64,000 nucleotides of DNA, from NCBI GenBank assembly GCA_916613615.1, contig OU744724.1, positions 44,990,662-45,054,661 of the forward strand, in the 5' to 3' direction. The notes under the pieces were generated by a model. That model was not told the origin of the DNA and made no database searches. It worked only from the letters and a program-made list of their open reading frames with translations. Position 1 is the first letter of the stretch; the number at the start of each line of letters is the position of its first letter. Below are positions 21,201-32,289 of the stretch, one piece after another. A program made the translations under genes and the position numbers. This DNA comes from Steromphala cineraria. Taxonomy: Eukaryota > Mollusca > Gastropoda > Trochida > Trochidae.

Positions 21201-23408
21201 ACATTCTCTGGTTCTTTAGTAAAACTGGTATTTATTTCATCACCACTTGATAATATTGGGATACAACATTTATATGATAATTATTGTTTCAGGATGGCCA
21301 CAGTTGGATTGTTCTTCAAGGCTGCCATGGTTATTCGGGTAAGATAAGCTAGCATAGATCATCTACAATATCAGACTTTGTCAATCTTAATCAAAGTTTT
21401 CAAAAGGAAAAAAATGAAGGGTTAGATCAAAAGAAAATATATTTATCAATTATAAACTAACTTGCCAAGTTTTCTTCTTCACTGATGAGTAGTATTTCAC
21501 TTTTCTTGATAAACAGAATAGTTTTATTTGTAATGTTATTTTACATGATCAGTTTGAAGCTATGATATTCTTGTGTATTCATTTGTGTTTGTTGTGTATG
21601 TTTAGTCCTTCTACAACATGATGACAACGGAGTACGGGATACCGGAGTGGGGCTGCTACCTCATATTTGCTGTTCTCACCATCATAACGGGACTCCTGCT
21701 GGGCTTGGTGAGTTGTACAGAGGATCCTACATGTGTTGTCACTACTCTCATCATTAATTTGCTTTATCCTTAATATTGTTATAGCTTCCATTTATCAGGT
21801 GGAATATCTTCTTAATACAACAACAACATTTTTTACGCTGACTTAGCATAAAAGAATTATTTTATCATGTTTCTCATTAATAAAAAAGAGTGGGCTGCTT
21901 TTTTCTGGTCCATAACTAAACAACCTTTTGGCCAAGCTTATTCAAACATGTATTGGTTTCTTACATTCATACCATAGAAATTGATTTCAAGACCAGAATG
22001 AAAAACCATAAGGGCCCCAGTGTTATTCCTAGGTCATCAGCTGAGGGAGTTGTTTTGACAAACTCAGTCAAGCATATGGGACCCTTTGCAATGGTAATAG
22101 TAAGTTAGTAACTTACCTCTCAAATTTTGGGCACCAAGCACAAAGGTCTGGCAAATATCGCCAGGACCCCCTCTAAGAACAACACTGTATGGCGTAGGTC
22201 ATTCAAACCAGGAATGTTGAACAATCATCATGTGTAGTGGTGCTTGTTACCAATATTATATGAAAGAGCCAACTCTGCTTCTTGTCCCCCGCTGCAACGC
22301 GTAACGGTGGACATTGTATTCAGCGGTGTCTATACATCCATCTGGATTCTTGTTAACACGATATCTTATGAACCGCTGCACCTAATGTCTTCAAATTTGG
22401 TCACATCCTACATTTGGGTATTACGCAGACCACCAATCACTTTTGGTAATCTTGTTATATTTGTAATCGCATCATCTGCAAGTACAAACAAGAGTACAAT
22501 TTGTGACAAGTGTAAGTCAACCAAAACCCTGGTAATATTTGGTTAATCACCTTCCTGCAAAGATGACATAATCATTAATTATATAACTTATTACTGAAAT
22601 AGTTTTCATGTAAAATACAAAACTTGATCTCCCCAAAATTCCATATTTCATACAATAACTTTTTAAAATATTTTTAATCTAATCATTCAGGCATGTCTGT
22701 TATTCATTTAAAAATGAGGAGAAATAAATCAGAAGATGTAAAGTACCAATTTTGTGTTCCCTTTGTCAGATGATAGTGTGTTGTTGTGACATCCTCTTCC
22801 CACCCAAGTACCAGACAATGGAGATGCGACAACCCCCCCAGAGAGATGACTCCAGCAAGAGAGATGACAAGGTAAGTGTGTATCGTATTGACTCTAACAC
22901 AACCTCGGTATTTCCTCCAATACAACCTTGGCCTCGAATACATCCTTTGAATGATAAAGTGTTGAGGTAGATACAACCTTGGGATACACATAAGCTCAGA
23001 CCAAATTCACACCCAATATTGGCCTTGAATAAACGCAGGATAATGGCTTTCTAAAAAAATTCTGTTCCCAGTAAAGCGACAGCATCATAGAGGAATTGGA
23101 GGTTTTTATTCTAAAAGAAGTTATTTTTATCTTCCTCTTGAGAATGAAAAGTACTAGCAAGTTGAATCTTGTATACATACTACTGGGAGAAAGTGCACAT
23201 CTACATTGTTTTTATTTCATATTGAGAACTCTTCTGACAAATGCATCATCGGAACCCATTGCCTCAAAGACAAGGCTCTAATCGAAATGTTCAAACTCTT
23301 GTTCTTTTGAAGGGAGAAGAATCTGATATCTTGGACGACACGAAACAGAGCGAAGGCGGGGAGGAGGAATCCACGGCCAGGAAGCGACGTCCCAAGAAAG
23401 CAGATTGA
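15294..23408 (+). CDS. TMX1: Thioredoxin-related transmembrane protein, TMX1 type (eight exons)
   Basis: Exons: 15294-15436, 17500-17615, 18281-18326, 19841-19969, 21293-21338, 21606-21707, 22770-22871, 23313-23408. All introns are GT-AG and all phases agree, giving 780 nt and 259 residues (vertebrate TMX1 is about 280). A cleavable signal peptide (residues 1 to ~22, LLLVVSLLCACSC core) is followed by a thioredoxin domain. Its active site is APWCPAC (Cys53, Cys56), the CPAC form diagnostic of TMX1, and the cis-proline loop is TALPSIYY (Pro98). A single membrane segment spans about residues 175-200 (WGCYLIFAVLTIITG onward), then a cytosolic tail with a CCC cluster and an acidic stretch, ending KRRPKKAD. 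The last four residues KKAD are a KKXX-type ER retrieval signal. TMX1 is an ER membrane oxidoreductase that reduces or isomerises disulfides of membrane-bound clients. The ATG was chosen because it starts the signal peptide. Exon 2 begins with a single C that completes Phe48. Confidence 0.93.
15437..17499 (+). other. Intron 1 of the TMX1-like gene
   Basis: Begins GTAAGTTCG and ends TTGGCTGCAG, about 2.06 kb. It contains a tRNA-derived SINE (15900-16385). The rest is AT-rich without recognisable genes. Confidence 0.85.
15900..16385 (+). mobile_element. tRNA-derived SINE with (TAA)n tail
   Basis: The head carries a pol III box A (TAGCTCAGTCGG, 15911-15922) and a box B (GGTTTCGAATCCC, 15955-15967, one extra T). 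A ~400-bp body follows. The 3' end has the conserved GTAAGCGCCTTGAGCA element (about 16309-16324) followed by a TATAAATATA stretch and about six TAA/ATA triplets (16366-16383). ATGCGT occurs just before the head and just after the tail and may be a target duplication. The GCGCCTTGAGCA tail block recurs at 54131. Confidence 0.85.
18617..19027 (+). mobile_element. hAT-type MITE with 8-bp target duplication
   Basis: The element starts TAGGGCTG and ends CAGCCCTA (perfect 8-bp inverted ends; imperfect inverted similarity continues inward, e.g. GATACGATTC/GTATCG motifs). It is flanked by the exact direct repeat TTGAGCAG at 18609-18616 and 19028-19035. An 8-bp duplication and AGGGCTG-type termini are standard for hAT. 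The interior is full of TATCGTGATAC palindromes. Length 411 bp, no coding capacity. Confidence 0.9.
19091..19453 (+). mobile_element. MITE family 1, copy b
   Basis: It starts TTAAAGGGGCAGTAGCATG and ends CGTGCTACTGCCCCTTTAA, with TTAA intact on both sides (19091-19094, 19450-19453). About 90% alike by eye to copy a at 5587. It lies in intron 3 of the TMX1-like gene. Confidence 0.88.
19450..19800. repeat. Triplicated fold-back element with TTAA ends
   Basis: A unit starting AAAGGGGGTCTCCAACTTCT occurs at 19452, 19558 and 19674 (periods 106 and 116 bp; the difference is an extra CCGACCCTCT block). Each unit contains a hairpin with ~27-bp near-perfect arms (CTTCCAGTGTTTTATTAGCG on one side, its inverse on the other) around a CCGACCCTCT centre. 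The whole array ends with the inverse of its first 30 bases, reading ...GGAGACCCCCTTTAA, so the array as a unit also has terminal inverted repeats. It directly abuts MITE copy b, sharing its TTAA. Confidence 0.9.
19970..21292 (+). other. Intron 4 of the TMX1-like gene
   Basis: Begins GTGAGTGTC and ends TTGTTTCAG. It contains the TTAA-type element at 20598-21026. An 83-codon frame at 20116 has no support. Confidence 0.85.
20598..21026. mobile_element. TTAA-type inverted-repeat element (MITE family 2)
   Basis: Left end TTAAAGGCACCACTCGACCG and the inverse of the right end, TTAAAGGGACCATTCGAGCG, match at 16 of 20 positions. TTAA is present on both sides (20598-20601, 21023-21026). 429 bp, AT-rich, noncoding. 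The TTAAAGG start is shared with MITE family 1 and the fold-back array, suggesting one transposase source. Confidence 0.75.
21708..22769 (+). other. Intron 6 of the TMX1-like gene
   Basis: Begins GTGAGTTG and ends CCCTTTGTCAG. Nothing recognisable inside; a 100-codon frame at 22244 has no homology I can name and no splice context. Confidence 0.8.
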
Positions 23409-25480
23409 TCGCTGATGTCATCTCTTGCAATAATGATTGTCCGGGCTAGGATGGTGTGTGACCTACTGGATCAGCTCGGAGGTGCTCTATGATGAATGGT
23501 TGAATATGGGAATGAATGTTGAATGATTCTCAATGATGAATATGTGTGATTGAGATGATTTTGAAAAATGTTTTCATTTGATGGTAAATATTTCATGACC
23601 AGGTTCCAGGGAATGGAAAAAGAATGACAATGTGATATGTTTAGGAGAACTGGTTTCATTATTCTTGATGAGTGCTAATGCAGTTGACTGAGTGTGTGAG
23701 AGATTTGTGTTGTGGTACATGATCTATTTCATAGTAACCAAAACCTCATATCTTATTTCTATATCAGACTTTTAACTTACAGATAGTATCAAAGATTTTC
23801 TCAAAATGTTAAAAAGAATACTATTTTTTTGAGTAAACCAAAATCATATATTACTAGAAAATGTTGAATAAAAAGTTACGTTTATGCCTTTCAATTTTAG
23901 AAGGTATTTTACTTTCCTTCTGTTTTATTGAGTTTGGGAGATGTGTGAGAATGTCACAGGTATTAACAGTTGTTATAAAATCTAAAAACAGTTTGGTATT
24001 TGTAAATAATATATAGAGATACAGATCTATTTGTGTTTTCTGAAAATATGAAAGCAAAAATGCACCCACATTGCAGATGTATTTCATTATTTATAAATAT
24101 GCTTAAAAATTACAACACTTTCAAGCAATTTAGTTTATTTTAGAAGCAATAGACATTTTAGTTAGATAGTTAGAATATTTTATAGAAATATTTACAAGGT
24201 GAAGGATACAAAACTAAATCGCATCATTCTGTCCTAATGTTCTTGTTTTGTAACAAAGTTCTGACAACATGTTTTCCCCCAGTTTTTCAGACATTTTCAT
24301 GACAATTTTTGATAACCACAAACACTGAACATTTTATAGCACATAGTTAATAGATCATGTGGTATCCCAAAACCTCTCAATTCACTGATATTGCTTCTAA
24401 ACCAGAACACAGCAAGCAGTGAAACTTCACTAAAGACATTTGTGAAACATCCCATTTGTCTGAAGAGGTGAGTGACTGTTGAACTGCCTAGATTGTGGTA
24501 TCTTTACTTGAATAAGTCAATATGTGTTCATATGACAACAAAGATAAGTACATTTTGGTTGATAATTTATTTAATTTTACAGAGTTTATGTGAGATTCTG
24601 GATATATTTGAGAAACTTTTGTAGAGAGAGATACAAGCTAACAGTAAACCACAAAGCATTTGCATATTTCCTCCAATCCTTCGTTTGAAAAAGCAAAGAT
24701 GACAACACCATTAATATTTGAGAAATGCTTTAATGTGTAATATAATTGCCATTTTGAATTAACACAACATCGATATAGTATTTTCCCACTGATTTACTGA
24801 AACTTTTTTTCTTTAACTTTGTCAACGAAAACAAAATCAGTTTTATTTTGAGTGTTTTAGCTTGTTTATTTTATTATTATGCATATTTTTCAAGTGTTTG
24901 ATTTTTTTGCTTCAGCTACCCTGAAATTCATTTATTTATGTACTTCATCAATCTTTAAAAATGATACATCCTTCCTTTGTAAATACATGTACATGCACAG
25001 TTTTATATTCATTATTTTATAAACAAAAAGAGTATTTTTGGCACTTTTTAGTTTATATACTCTGAGTCATTCCTCTTCACGGTGTGTGATCATTGATGAA
25101 TAAGTATTTATTTAAACATAAGGTATGTGGTTCATGAAAACATAGAAAATGTACATTTTATCACTTAACCTCATAATTAAAACCATTAATTTCTTGTCAC
25201 TGTTAATTTAATTTAAATTTTATCAACAAATAAAGACTTGCTACTGAAGTCTACAATGTCTATGCAAATGGTGTTCTATGATATGATTTCAAACTGATGA
25301 AAAATCATTTGTTTATCAATAATGTGCTCGAGAGTTTGTTGATAGCATTTTGATTAATGCAGTGAAACATTTCACTTTTAGCTGTTTTCCACTTTATTCT
25401 CAAGGAACTTACAGAATCTGCTTGAATTGTTGAATGCTTGCTTTTATTGCTATATGTGTAAATAAAGAATTTTGTATTTT
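23409..25480 (+). other. 3' UTR of the TMX1-like gene
   Basis: About 2 kb of AT-rich sequence without repeats follows the stop. Candidate polyadenylation hexamers AATAAA are at 25229-25234 and 25461-25466; the second is followed by TTTTGTATTTT. The extent is inferred from these signals. Confidence 0.5.
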
Positions 25481-26504
25481 ACCCATTACATTTTTGATCT
25501 TTCATGTTTCTTATCCTTAAAAAGGACAGTCTATATAACATCCATGACAATTGTCTAATAAAAAGAATAGATTAAACTGTGATCCATCTGAAGAAATAAA
25601 TCACTGGTTTCAATATTTAAGTCATGCATCAAACAACAAGCACTATTTTATCACTATGGCCTAGATGTTAAAGCGAGGACAGCCTTTCTTTTACAGTTTT
25701 TGATTAGTTTGACAGCCAATCAAAGAAGTAATGTGTAGATGAAATATCCATTTCATTAACATGTTCCATTCTCCTGAGAAATAAAAGTGACTATTGGCAG
25801 CTACAATGTAAGTTATTGCATCTCATAGGTAATATAGGCCAGCAGGTCACACTATTAGCCTTTTAGTCATAACAGTCACTAGTGAACCAACCCACTATAA
25901 GAAAATAATTATAACTGACATTAATGTGTTAACCATAAATATATATTTTAGATCACTGGATTGGCAAGCGTCTCCCTTGAAATTAGTTGCAAAGTGCGAT
26001 CGCACAGCACCACTTACAATCATCTATTCCTTGTGAAGCTCGGACAACGCAAATGCACAATTTGCATGTGGATCTCGGGCAGCGCAAAACGCAATTGACA
26101 TTACCACGGGATGTTCGTGCAGTCACTGAAATCAATGAAGTTAATGAAATGGCGGGCCAACTCTCAACGGACCAATCCGTGACATACATTTGTAAGTGTG
26201 AGAATATTACTGGACTATACTTAGACGATGCCATATATATATGTAATGAAAGTTGACGTACTACGGACTACAGGAGCGGCACAATACACTATATGGTATA
26301 TGGATGAGCCGCAGCAAGAGATCCCGTTCTGTATGTTCAGCTCAGTTGGATGCCGTCCATCCGTCCGCTTTGTCGTAAACTCCGTCCATTTTCATCCTTT
26401 TCTCGAAATGCAACTGACTCTATAAATTGGAAATGTAGAGTACTGTACCCAGAAGAAAAATACAGTGGAAACCTAGGCGGGTTTGAATTGTGATGTATAG
26501 ATTA
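25481..26504. other. Unassigned sequence before the segmental duplication
   Basis: Overlapping open frames of 83-89 codons lie on both strands at 25983-26256 in a GC-richer patch, but neither has homology or gene structure that I can identify. Confidence 0.35.
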
Positions 26505-26666
26505 GGCTCTGAAATGATACTTTCCCGCGACAGTGGATACTTCACGATCAGATGACACTATGTATTGATAAAGTTTGGCATAAGTGACTCCTAGCAACTC
26601 ACGGAGTGGCTTTTTAAGAGAAAGAACGCTATGTTCCCCTTACCCTTGGTAACTTGCGACATGATT

Positions 26667-26997
26667 GAATGTATTTCACAGATAACTGTTCTGCCAAAGG
26701 CCTCAATGAGATTCCGTTCAATTTATCATTTAATCATTCACAAGGTCGCATAGCGCACTTTCTAACAGTATTACTGGAGAAACGCTGTATCTGAGGATTA
26801 CAAGTGTAATTTACCTTGAAGACGCCACAAGATGCCTCCCTTATACAATTAATAGCTTCACAGAGAGGTTAGCTAAGACCACGGCTCAACAATTTGATTG
26901 GAAATCGTGAAAAAAAGCTGCAAGATATGTCAAAGAGGACCCTTGTGGTTTTGTTCTCTGAAGCGGGAAATAGACATATTAACAACATTTTCTAAGG
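26667..26997 (+). other. Conserved block A, copy 1
   Basis: A 331-bp block from GAATGTATTTCACAGATAAC to AACATTTTCTAAGG. By eye it differs from copy 2 (36400-36733) at about seven positions plus one 3-base indel, whereas the flanks on both sides differ at roughly one base in four or five. It shares a skeleton with blocks B and C (TTTAATCATTCACA, CGC, ACAGTATTACTGG, GTGTAATTTAC, TTAATAGCTTCACA, TTAGCTAAGACCAC). Function unknown; it could be a noncoding RNA, an exon or a regulatory element, or it could mark recent gene conversion. Confidence 0.6.
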
Positions 26998-27275
26998 CGA
27001 AAACATCTGTTAAATAGGAGTTCATTGATTCTCGTCCAGTTATAAATTTCATATGCAAATTATAACAAACAATAAAAGTTTGAATTAGTAGTGTAGGAAA
27101 ATGAATCATGAGTCATTATTCATTTCATGTTACATATTTTCAATGAATTTCCATAACGAATGTTTCAAACCAAGGTTTCTGGTAAATAAAGTTAGGGCGA
27201 ACTTTGCTGATTTATACATTCTGCTCCTCATTCTCAAAATATAAATGTAAATACTTCGACGATATAGAAATAAAA

Positions 27276-27297
27276 GATGATATACATGTATATCATC
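27276..27297. repeat. 22-bp perfect palindrome
   Basis: GATGATATACA followed by its exact inverse complement. It is in AT-rich sequence between blocks A and B of unit 1 and is not kept in units 2 and 3, so probably incidental. Confidence 0.6.
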
Positions 27298-28530
27298 AAA
27301 ATATCAGGAACTCATTTAATTTTTTTCATTCTGATATATATACCTACACAATCACAAAGTAACTGCATCTTCAGTGACATCAACTATGATTATTGATTGT
27401 CCCCTCCTATCAACATTTCTAATCGTCGCATTTGCTCATTGTCAGATTTTGCCTCGGGCCAATACAGCATATGTCGGGTCAATACGGGAAAATTTGTTTA
27501 TATATATGTATATATCGAATAAACGTATTCGTACTAATCCATTTAAAAAATATGATTGTTTCACGGTTGTGTTTGACATATTGATGTCAAACAGTGACCG
27601 CACACGATCATCAACCTCCGCCTGTTTTTACGACCTGGTCTTATAAACTTCCTGGATCACATATCAGCTGTTATATGGTTTCATAACTGTACCAATAGTG
27701 AAGTTATCCACACAAATCGCTACTGAGATGTGTTATTGTGTGCTTTGAGAAACGAATTTACATCCTAATAGTTAGCTGGAGGCCACGTGACTGAAGTGTT
27801 TTACATTATGAAATGTCAGATTTGATAGTAACACAATTTTCAAAATTTAGATAGAGTACCATCTTTGATCAGAATCAAACATTGTGTGTGTCCCGAAGGA
27901 AAACAACTCATCAACATATCACAAGCCGTTAATAGGACAAATATGCTGCCAACGTTATGACAGCAACACTATCGCAGTAATAACTGACAAAACAACATGT
28001 TTTGTTCTAATTCAAAATTATTTTCAAAAGTGTTCAGCAGGACTCAATTTACAATAATGATAAATTGTTTTTGACTCCATAATGTCGTTCTCAATAAAGG
28101 TGATGTTGGCTACATGGGAAGTAACTCTTCCCGGCTTGCATTTATTTAACATAAAGCATGCAGACACTTTCTTCTTCCTGGGTTTTGAATTAAAGTGATG
28201 ATTTAGTAATCATGCATTTAATCAATTTTGATTTAGTATTAAACCAACGAACCACCAATAAAATCAAATAAATAACATTATTTAAACATTAGACATGAAC
28301 AAAGAATGCCTAGTCCATGGGATATTAACATTCCCTCTGGGTTTGAAAATCAAATCAAATATACCATGTTAAACAACTTAAGAACAGTTATATGATCTAC
28401 GATAAACATTATCAAGGGGTACACAAAACTAGGTTAAAATCTTCATTCATCCAGTCAACTGAAAATTCACGTAACTACACTGCTAACTATCCTGACTAAG
28501 GTCCTGCTGGGATTAACTCGTTCTATGTTC

Positions 28531-28763
28531 AATCATTCACAGGACTAAATCGCAACGAGCTTTGGCAGTTGTCCGGGCACAGCCTATGTTCTAGGACGTG
28601 CGAGTGTAATTTACTGGAAGGGAGATACACGGTTTTTTTCATACTTTTAATAGCTTCACAAGATTGTAAGCTTAGACTACAGTGAGTTGAAATAACTGGA
28701 ACTCTTTAAAAAAGCTGAGAGATATTACATTAAAGTATGCCCTTGCTGTAGTGTTATTTGAAA
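28531..28763 (+). other. Conserved block B, copy 1
   Basis: A 233-bp block starting AATCATTCACAGGACTAAAT and ending around GTAGTGTTATTTGAA. It is nearly identical to 38370-38602 and 50705-50937, and is a diverged paralogue of block A (shared TTTAATCATTCACA, AGTGTAATTTAC, TTAATAGCTTCACA, AAAAAAGCTG). TTAATCATTCACAG could serve as a splice acceptor. One frame (CTA AAT CGC onward) is open for about 46 codons, but the matching frame in block A is interrupted. Confidence 0.55.
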
Positions 28764-28857
28764 CGAATAATTGCCGCATTCAAAGAATTTTGTTGGGGCA
28801 AAAAACTTCTCTAAATTAATAAAAAGTCTGAGATAATTGATTCGAAACGTATTTAAC

Positions 28858-29398
28858 TACAGTGGCAACTTGCAAACGGCCATACAAATGAAATGGACTT
28901 TCAAACTTGGACTTTAAGGTTTTAATTCAAGTTGAATTATATTTTGGGAATTATCTCCCTTTGCTGTCACTCACGCCAGAGGGCGCTTTGCATACCATGC
29001 TCGACCCGCAGGTCGCCTCGCCATTAAGTTTTAAATATGTTGTTTTTATTATTGCATTTTTGATTAACATAGTCTCTTTAATTGGGATGTATGAGTAAAA
29101 AGTTAAGCACTGTACAGTATTTTAATGTAATTCATTAAGTCATTAAACTGTTAGATTTGTAAGCTTTTTAAATTTTTTAAATGTTTACAGTTTTTAAAAA
29201 TATTTTATGTAACTTTCAACAATAAACATTCACTAAACTTAAACATGTAGTGTTTTAACACAGCTTGGGTGAGTCCATTTCAAACCAGAGGGAATGCATC
29301 ACTCACAATGTTTATTTAAGACACCCCAGTTCCCCTACACGTTTTGATGGAAAAAAGTGTAGGGGTAATGAGACTGTAGGGGTAATGGGGGTGACACC
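28858..29398. mobile_element. 541-bp insertion with 8-bp target duplication (unit 1 only)
   Basis: The octamer TATTTAAC occurs at 28850-28857 and 29399-29406 around a segment missing from units 2 and 3, where a single TATTTAAC continues straight into GTGTTGGC or GTGTGGGC (about 38699 and 51036). Termini are TACAGTGGCAACTT and GGGGGTGACACC, with only weak inverted similarity (CAGTGGC versus GGTGTCAC). 8-bp duplication plus CAGTGG start suggests hAT. The interior has a GGGAATTATCTCCCTTT palindrome and several AAACATT-type repeats; a 63-codon frame in it is not convincing. Confidence 0.75.
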
Positions 29399-30559
29399 TA
29401 TTTAACATGTGGGCTACAGTAATCATTTTTTTTTAAATCATTTATTTATTTTATTTTTAGAAAGTAGTTATTTCTAGTTCTCGCTACTTTTAATGTGTTT
29501 TAATGAAAGTTCCAATGTTGCTATTTACAAAGCGGAAACTATAACTAACAAAGTAAAGTCTCCTTCTCCACATGTTTTTTAGTCTCAACTGATGCAGGCT
29601 GAAGCATATGACTTTGAATAATCCATTACTTGTATGATTTAATAATTTTAGAGGAGTTCTAATCTCGCTATCTTCTCCCCTGTTGAGTCTGCACTGACCC
29701 CAGAAATGGTTTGACAGAAACAAACTCGTCGATACCAGTGTGTCAAACACAAAACTTGTCATTTCAACATTTTCTGATTATTTCCTAAGTAATTAGGAAT
29801 ACAAGCCTCAAACGTTTTCCTACATTCTATAGTCAAAACAATTCATTATAATTTGTGTTTACAATTGTTGGTTTAAATATAAATTATTGAATTATTGCCA
29901 TCGTTCAATCTGTAAAGTCACTATGTTGATTGCATTACCATACCATAATTGAGGTATATCTCTCAGTGGGAATAGATGTATGCATGAGCTATTTTCGTTA
30001 TAGTCAATTCAATGTAAATGAAAAACACAAACAGAAGGATTTGTAGTAATAGACACGTGTAGGGTATTACCAGACGGTGACGTCTATGTATGAATAGGGA
30101 TCTATGGAGACTCATTGAACGATTGATGACATATTGATTATTTCTGTTATCATCATCACACCGTCATTGTACAATATACATTATGGAGTTAAAGAGCTCG
30201 ATGGATTGAATAGTTTCCAGCCTTTTCATGATCGGATAAAGAACAAACATCGGGACAATATCATACACACTCGTGCCTCATATGGCAACGTCGACCAACG
30301 AATGTTTAATGTCACAGAAATTCTTATATTTGACACCAACTCATGAACTGAAGTCAATCATAAACAGTAGGTGACAAAAGGGTAAAATAATTGCTTACAT
30401 GGACATTAGCCATAAAGTCAATAGAAAATCTCCTATAAACAGCTTAAACTAAGACAGAGAAAACGTGAGTATTCTCCAAAAATCCACACAAGAGGGCAAA
30501 AGGTACTCTCATTAAAAAAGGGTCATTTTTCTTTCATTGTCAATAACAGTTTGTTGTGA

Positions 30560-30790
30560 CAAGAATAAATGGGCCGAAGGATAGAAGCGTGAAAGAAAAG
30601 AGACCGGTTCGAATCTCGGTGGAGACACCAAAAATTGTCACCTGGTCTTATACTGTGTTGTGCCCCTGAGGAAGGCACTTCATCCACATTGCACAAATTG
30701 GTACGTGAGAACAGGATGTAAGCGTTACATGGTCAGGTTTAGCGCTTCTATGCCGCTGTGAAAGTACAATTCCTTCAGGGTAATGATGTA
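30560..30790 (+). mobile_element. Degenerate tRNA-headed SINE, unit 1 copy
   Basis: Box B (GGTTCGAATCTCGGTGG, about 30605-30621) is followed by GAGACACCAAA and a GTGCCCCTGAGGAAGGCACTTC block, matching the better preserved copy at 42420-42640 in unit 2. Box A is lost by an internal deletion. Because both copies share flanks, the SINE predates the duplication. Confidence 0.65.
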
Positions 30791-32070
30791 GCTACCGCTT
30801 TGATCAGGTTATTAGTACCTGGTCCTGATGAGTAGCCGTATCAATATTGTCATTATTATTCATTATTTACTTACTTTGGACCATCGTTTTGACTTAGTCA
30901 TATTCTACATGGCACATTCCATTGACGTCACGTTTGGCTGCACTCGGACCATTTTCAGGTGAAATCAGAAGTTATGGATCGCTCAGTAGACAAACGTTGA
31001 CAACCTGACTACACATATTGTCAATAACATAACGTCAAACATTGTCATTGATTGAACAACTCTCATGAAACCAGTGCTATGCACATTGGAACTGAAGAGA
31101 CCGACAGGAGATGTCATTAAAGAAATCAATTTCTATCAAACACTTCATTTTCAGATGTAGCGAAGCACAAATTGACATATTTGTGAACTTAAGTAGAACT
31201 CATTTTATAGATTAAAAGGCTCTTCAACCTAAAAATGAGCAACTGTGTAATGGTAAGTTTGACCCTGTCGTTATTGTACCCCTGTTTTTATTAGTTCTAT
31301 CAATATCAAATATTTGCATAACAGTATTATGAAAGACATTATTCATACGAGGAAATTAATCTTTTTCTTTGTTGGTTTGACAGAATTATTTCAAATTGCA
31401 ATCAACTGTCCTTTGATCTTCACATTATCAATTTATGTAAATAATGTATTATCAACAGTTCATTCTATCCTTAAAGCTTACCCTATATTCAGACTATTTA
31501 TACTAATGGTGTACCCGAGAAATTGCAACATTAAATTCCCAGGTTAGTTTGCTATGAAGTATCAATTTTCAAACATCATTCTTCACAATCATCATTGACG
31601 ATTTGTATTGTTTGTATTTGTATATGTCAAGTAAAAATGAAGAAAACATTACATTGTTAGTTTACTCAGAGATCAGAACTCAGAACTTTCTACGGATAAT
31701 TTTTCAATACTGTCAAAAGGAGTTCTAGCACTAATTAACACTTATACCGTTGGCATTACTACTGATCCTGCTCCTAAACAAAATTCTTGCCTAGGTACCA
31801 GATAGTGTGTTATCGTTAACATATGATGTCTTCCCGTATTGCCATTTTTATTTGTGACAAACTTAAGTGAGATGGATGTCATTAACAACTGATCAAAAGA
31901 TACTTTGACCGGTAATAAATCGTCCTGAAAAGGACATAATACAGATGTCTATATATTTGTTTTTACATCATGAAATAAAACCAAAACACCGTAAAACAAA
32001 ACGGAACTTGATCTTAGTAAAATGATTAGTTCCCCACGATCTGATGATTTTAACAGCTCTATCTGTTCTG

Positions 32071-32289
32071 CCATAGTCCTTGCTGAAATGCCATTCTACC
32101 TATCATTTTATCATTCATAGAACTATTTCGCGGCGGATTTAACAGCATTACTGGGTACAGCGCTGTGTCTAGGGACGAGCAGAGTAATTGACTACGAGCT
32201 ACAGTACAAGTTTCTCTCCCTATACTGTTGATGGCTTCAGAACAAATCAGCTTAGACCACAATTTGATTGAATATCATTAAAAATGCTT
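32071..32289 (+). other. Conserved block C, copy 1
   Basis: A 219-bp block (CCATAGTCCTTGCTGAAATG to AAAAATGCTT) aligned with 43801-44001 and the shortened 54864-54920. It is a more distant relative of blocks A and B (TTATCATTCATAG, ACAGCATTACTGGG, GCTGTGTCTAGG, GATGGCTTCAGAACA, AGCTTAGACCAC). It is less tightly conserved between units than A and B, and the unit 2 copy has lost about a dozen bases in the middle. Confidence 0.5.
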
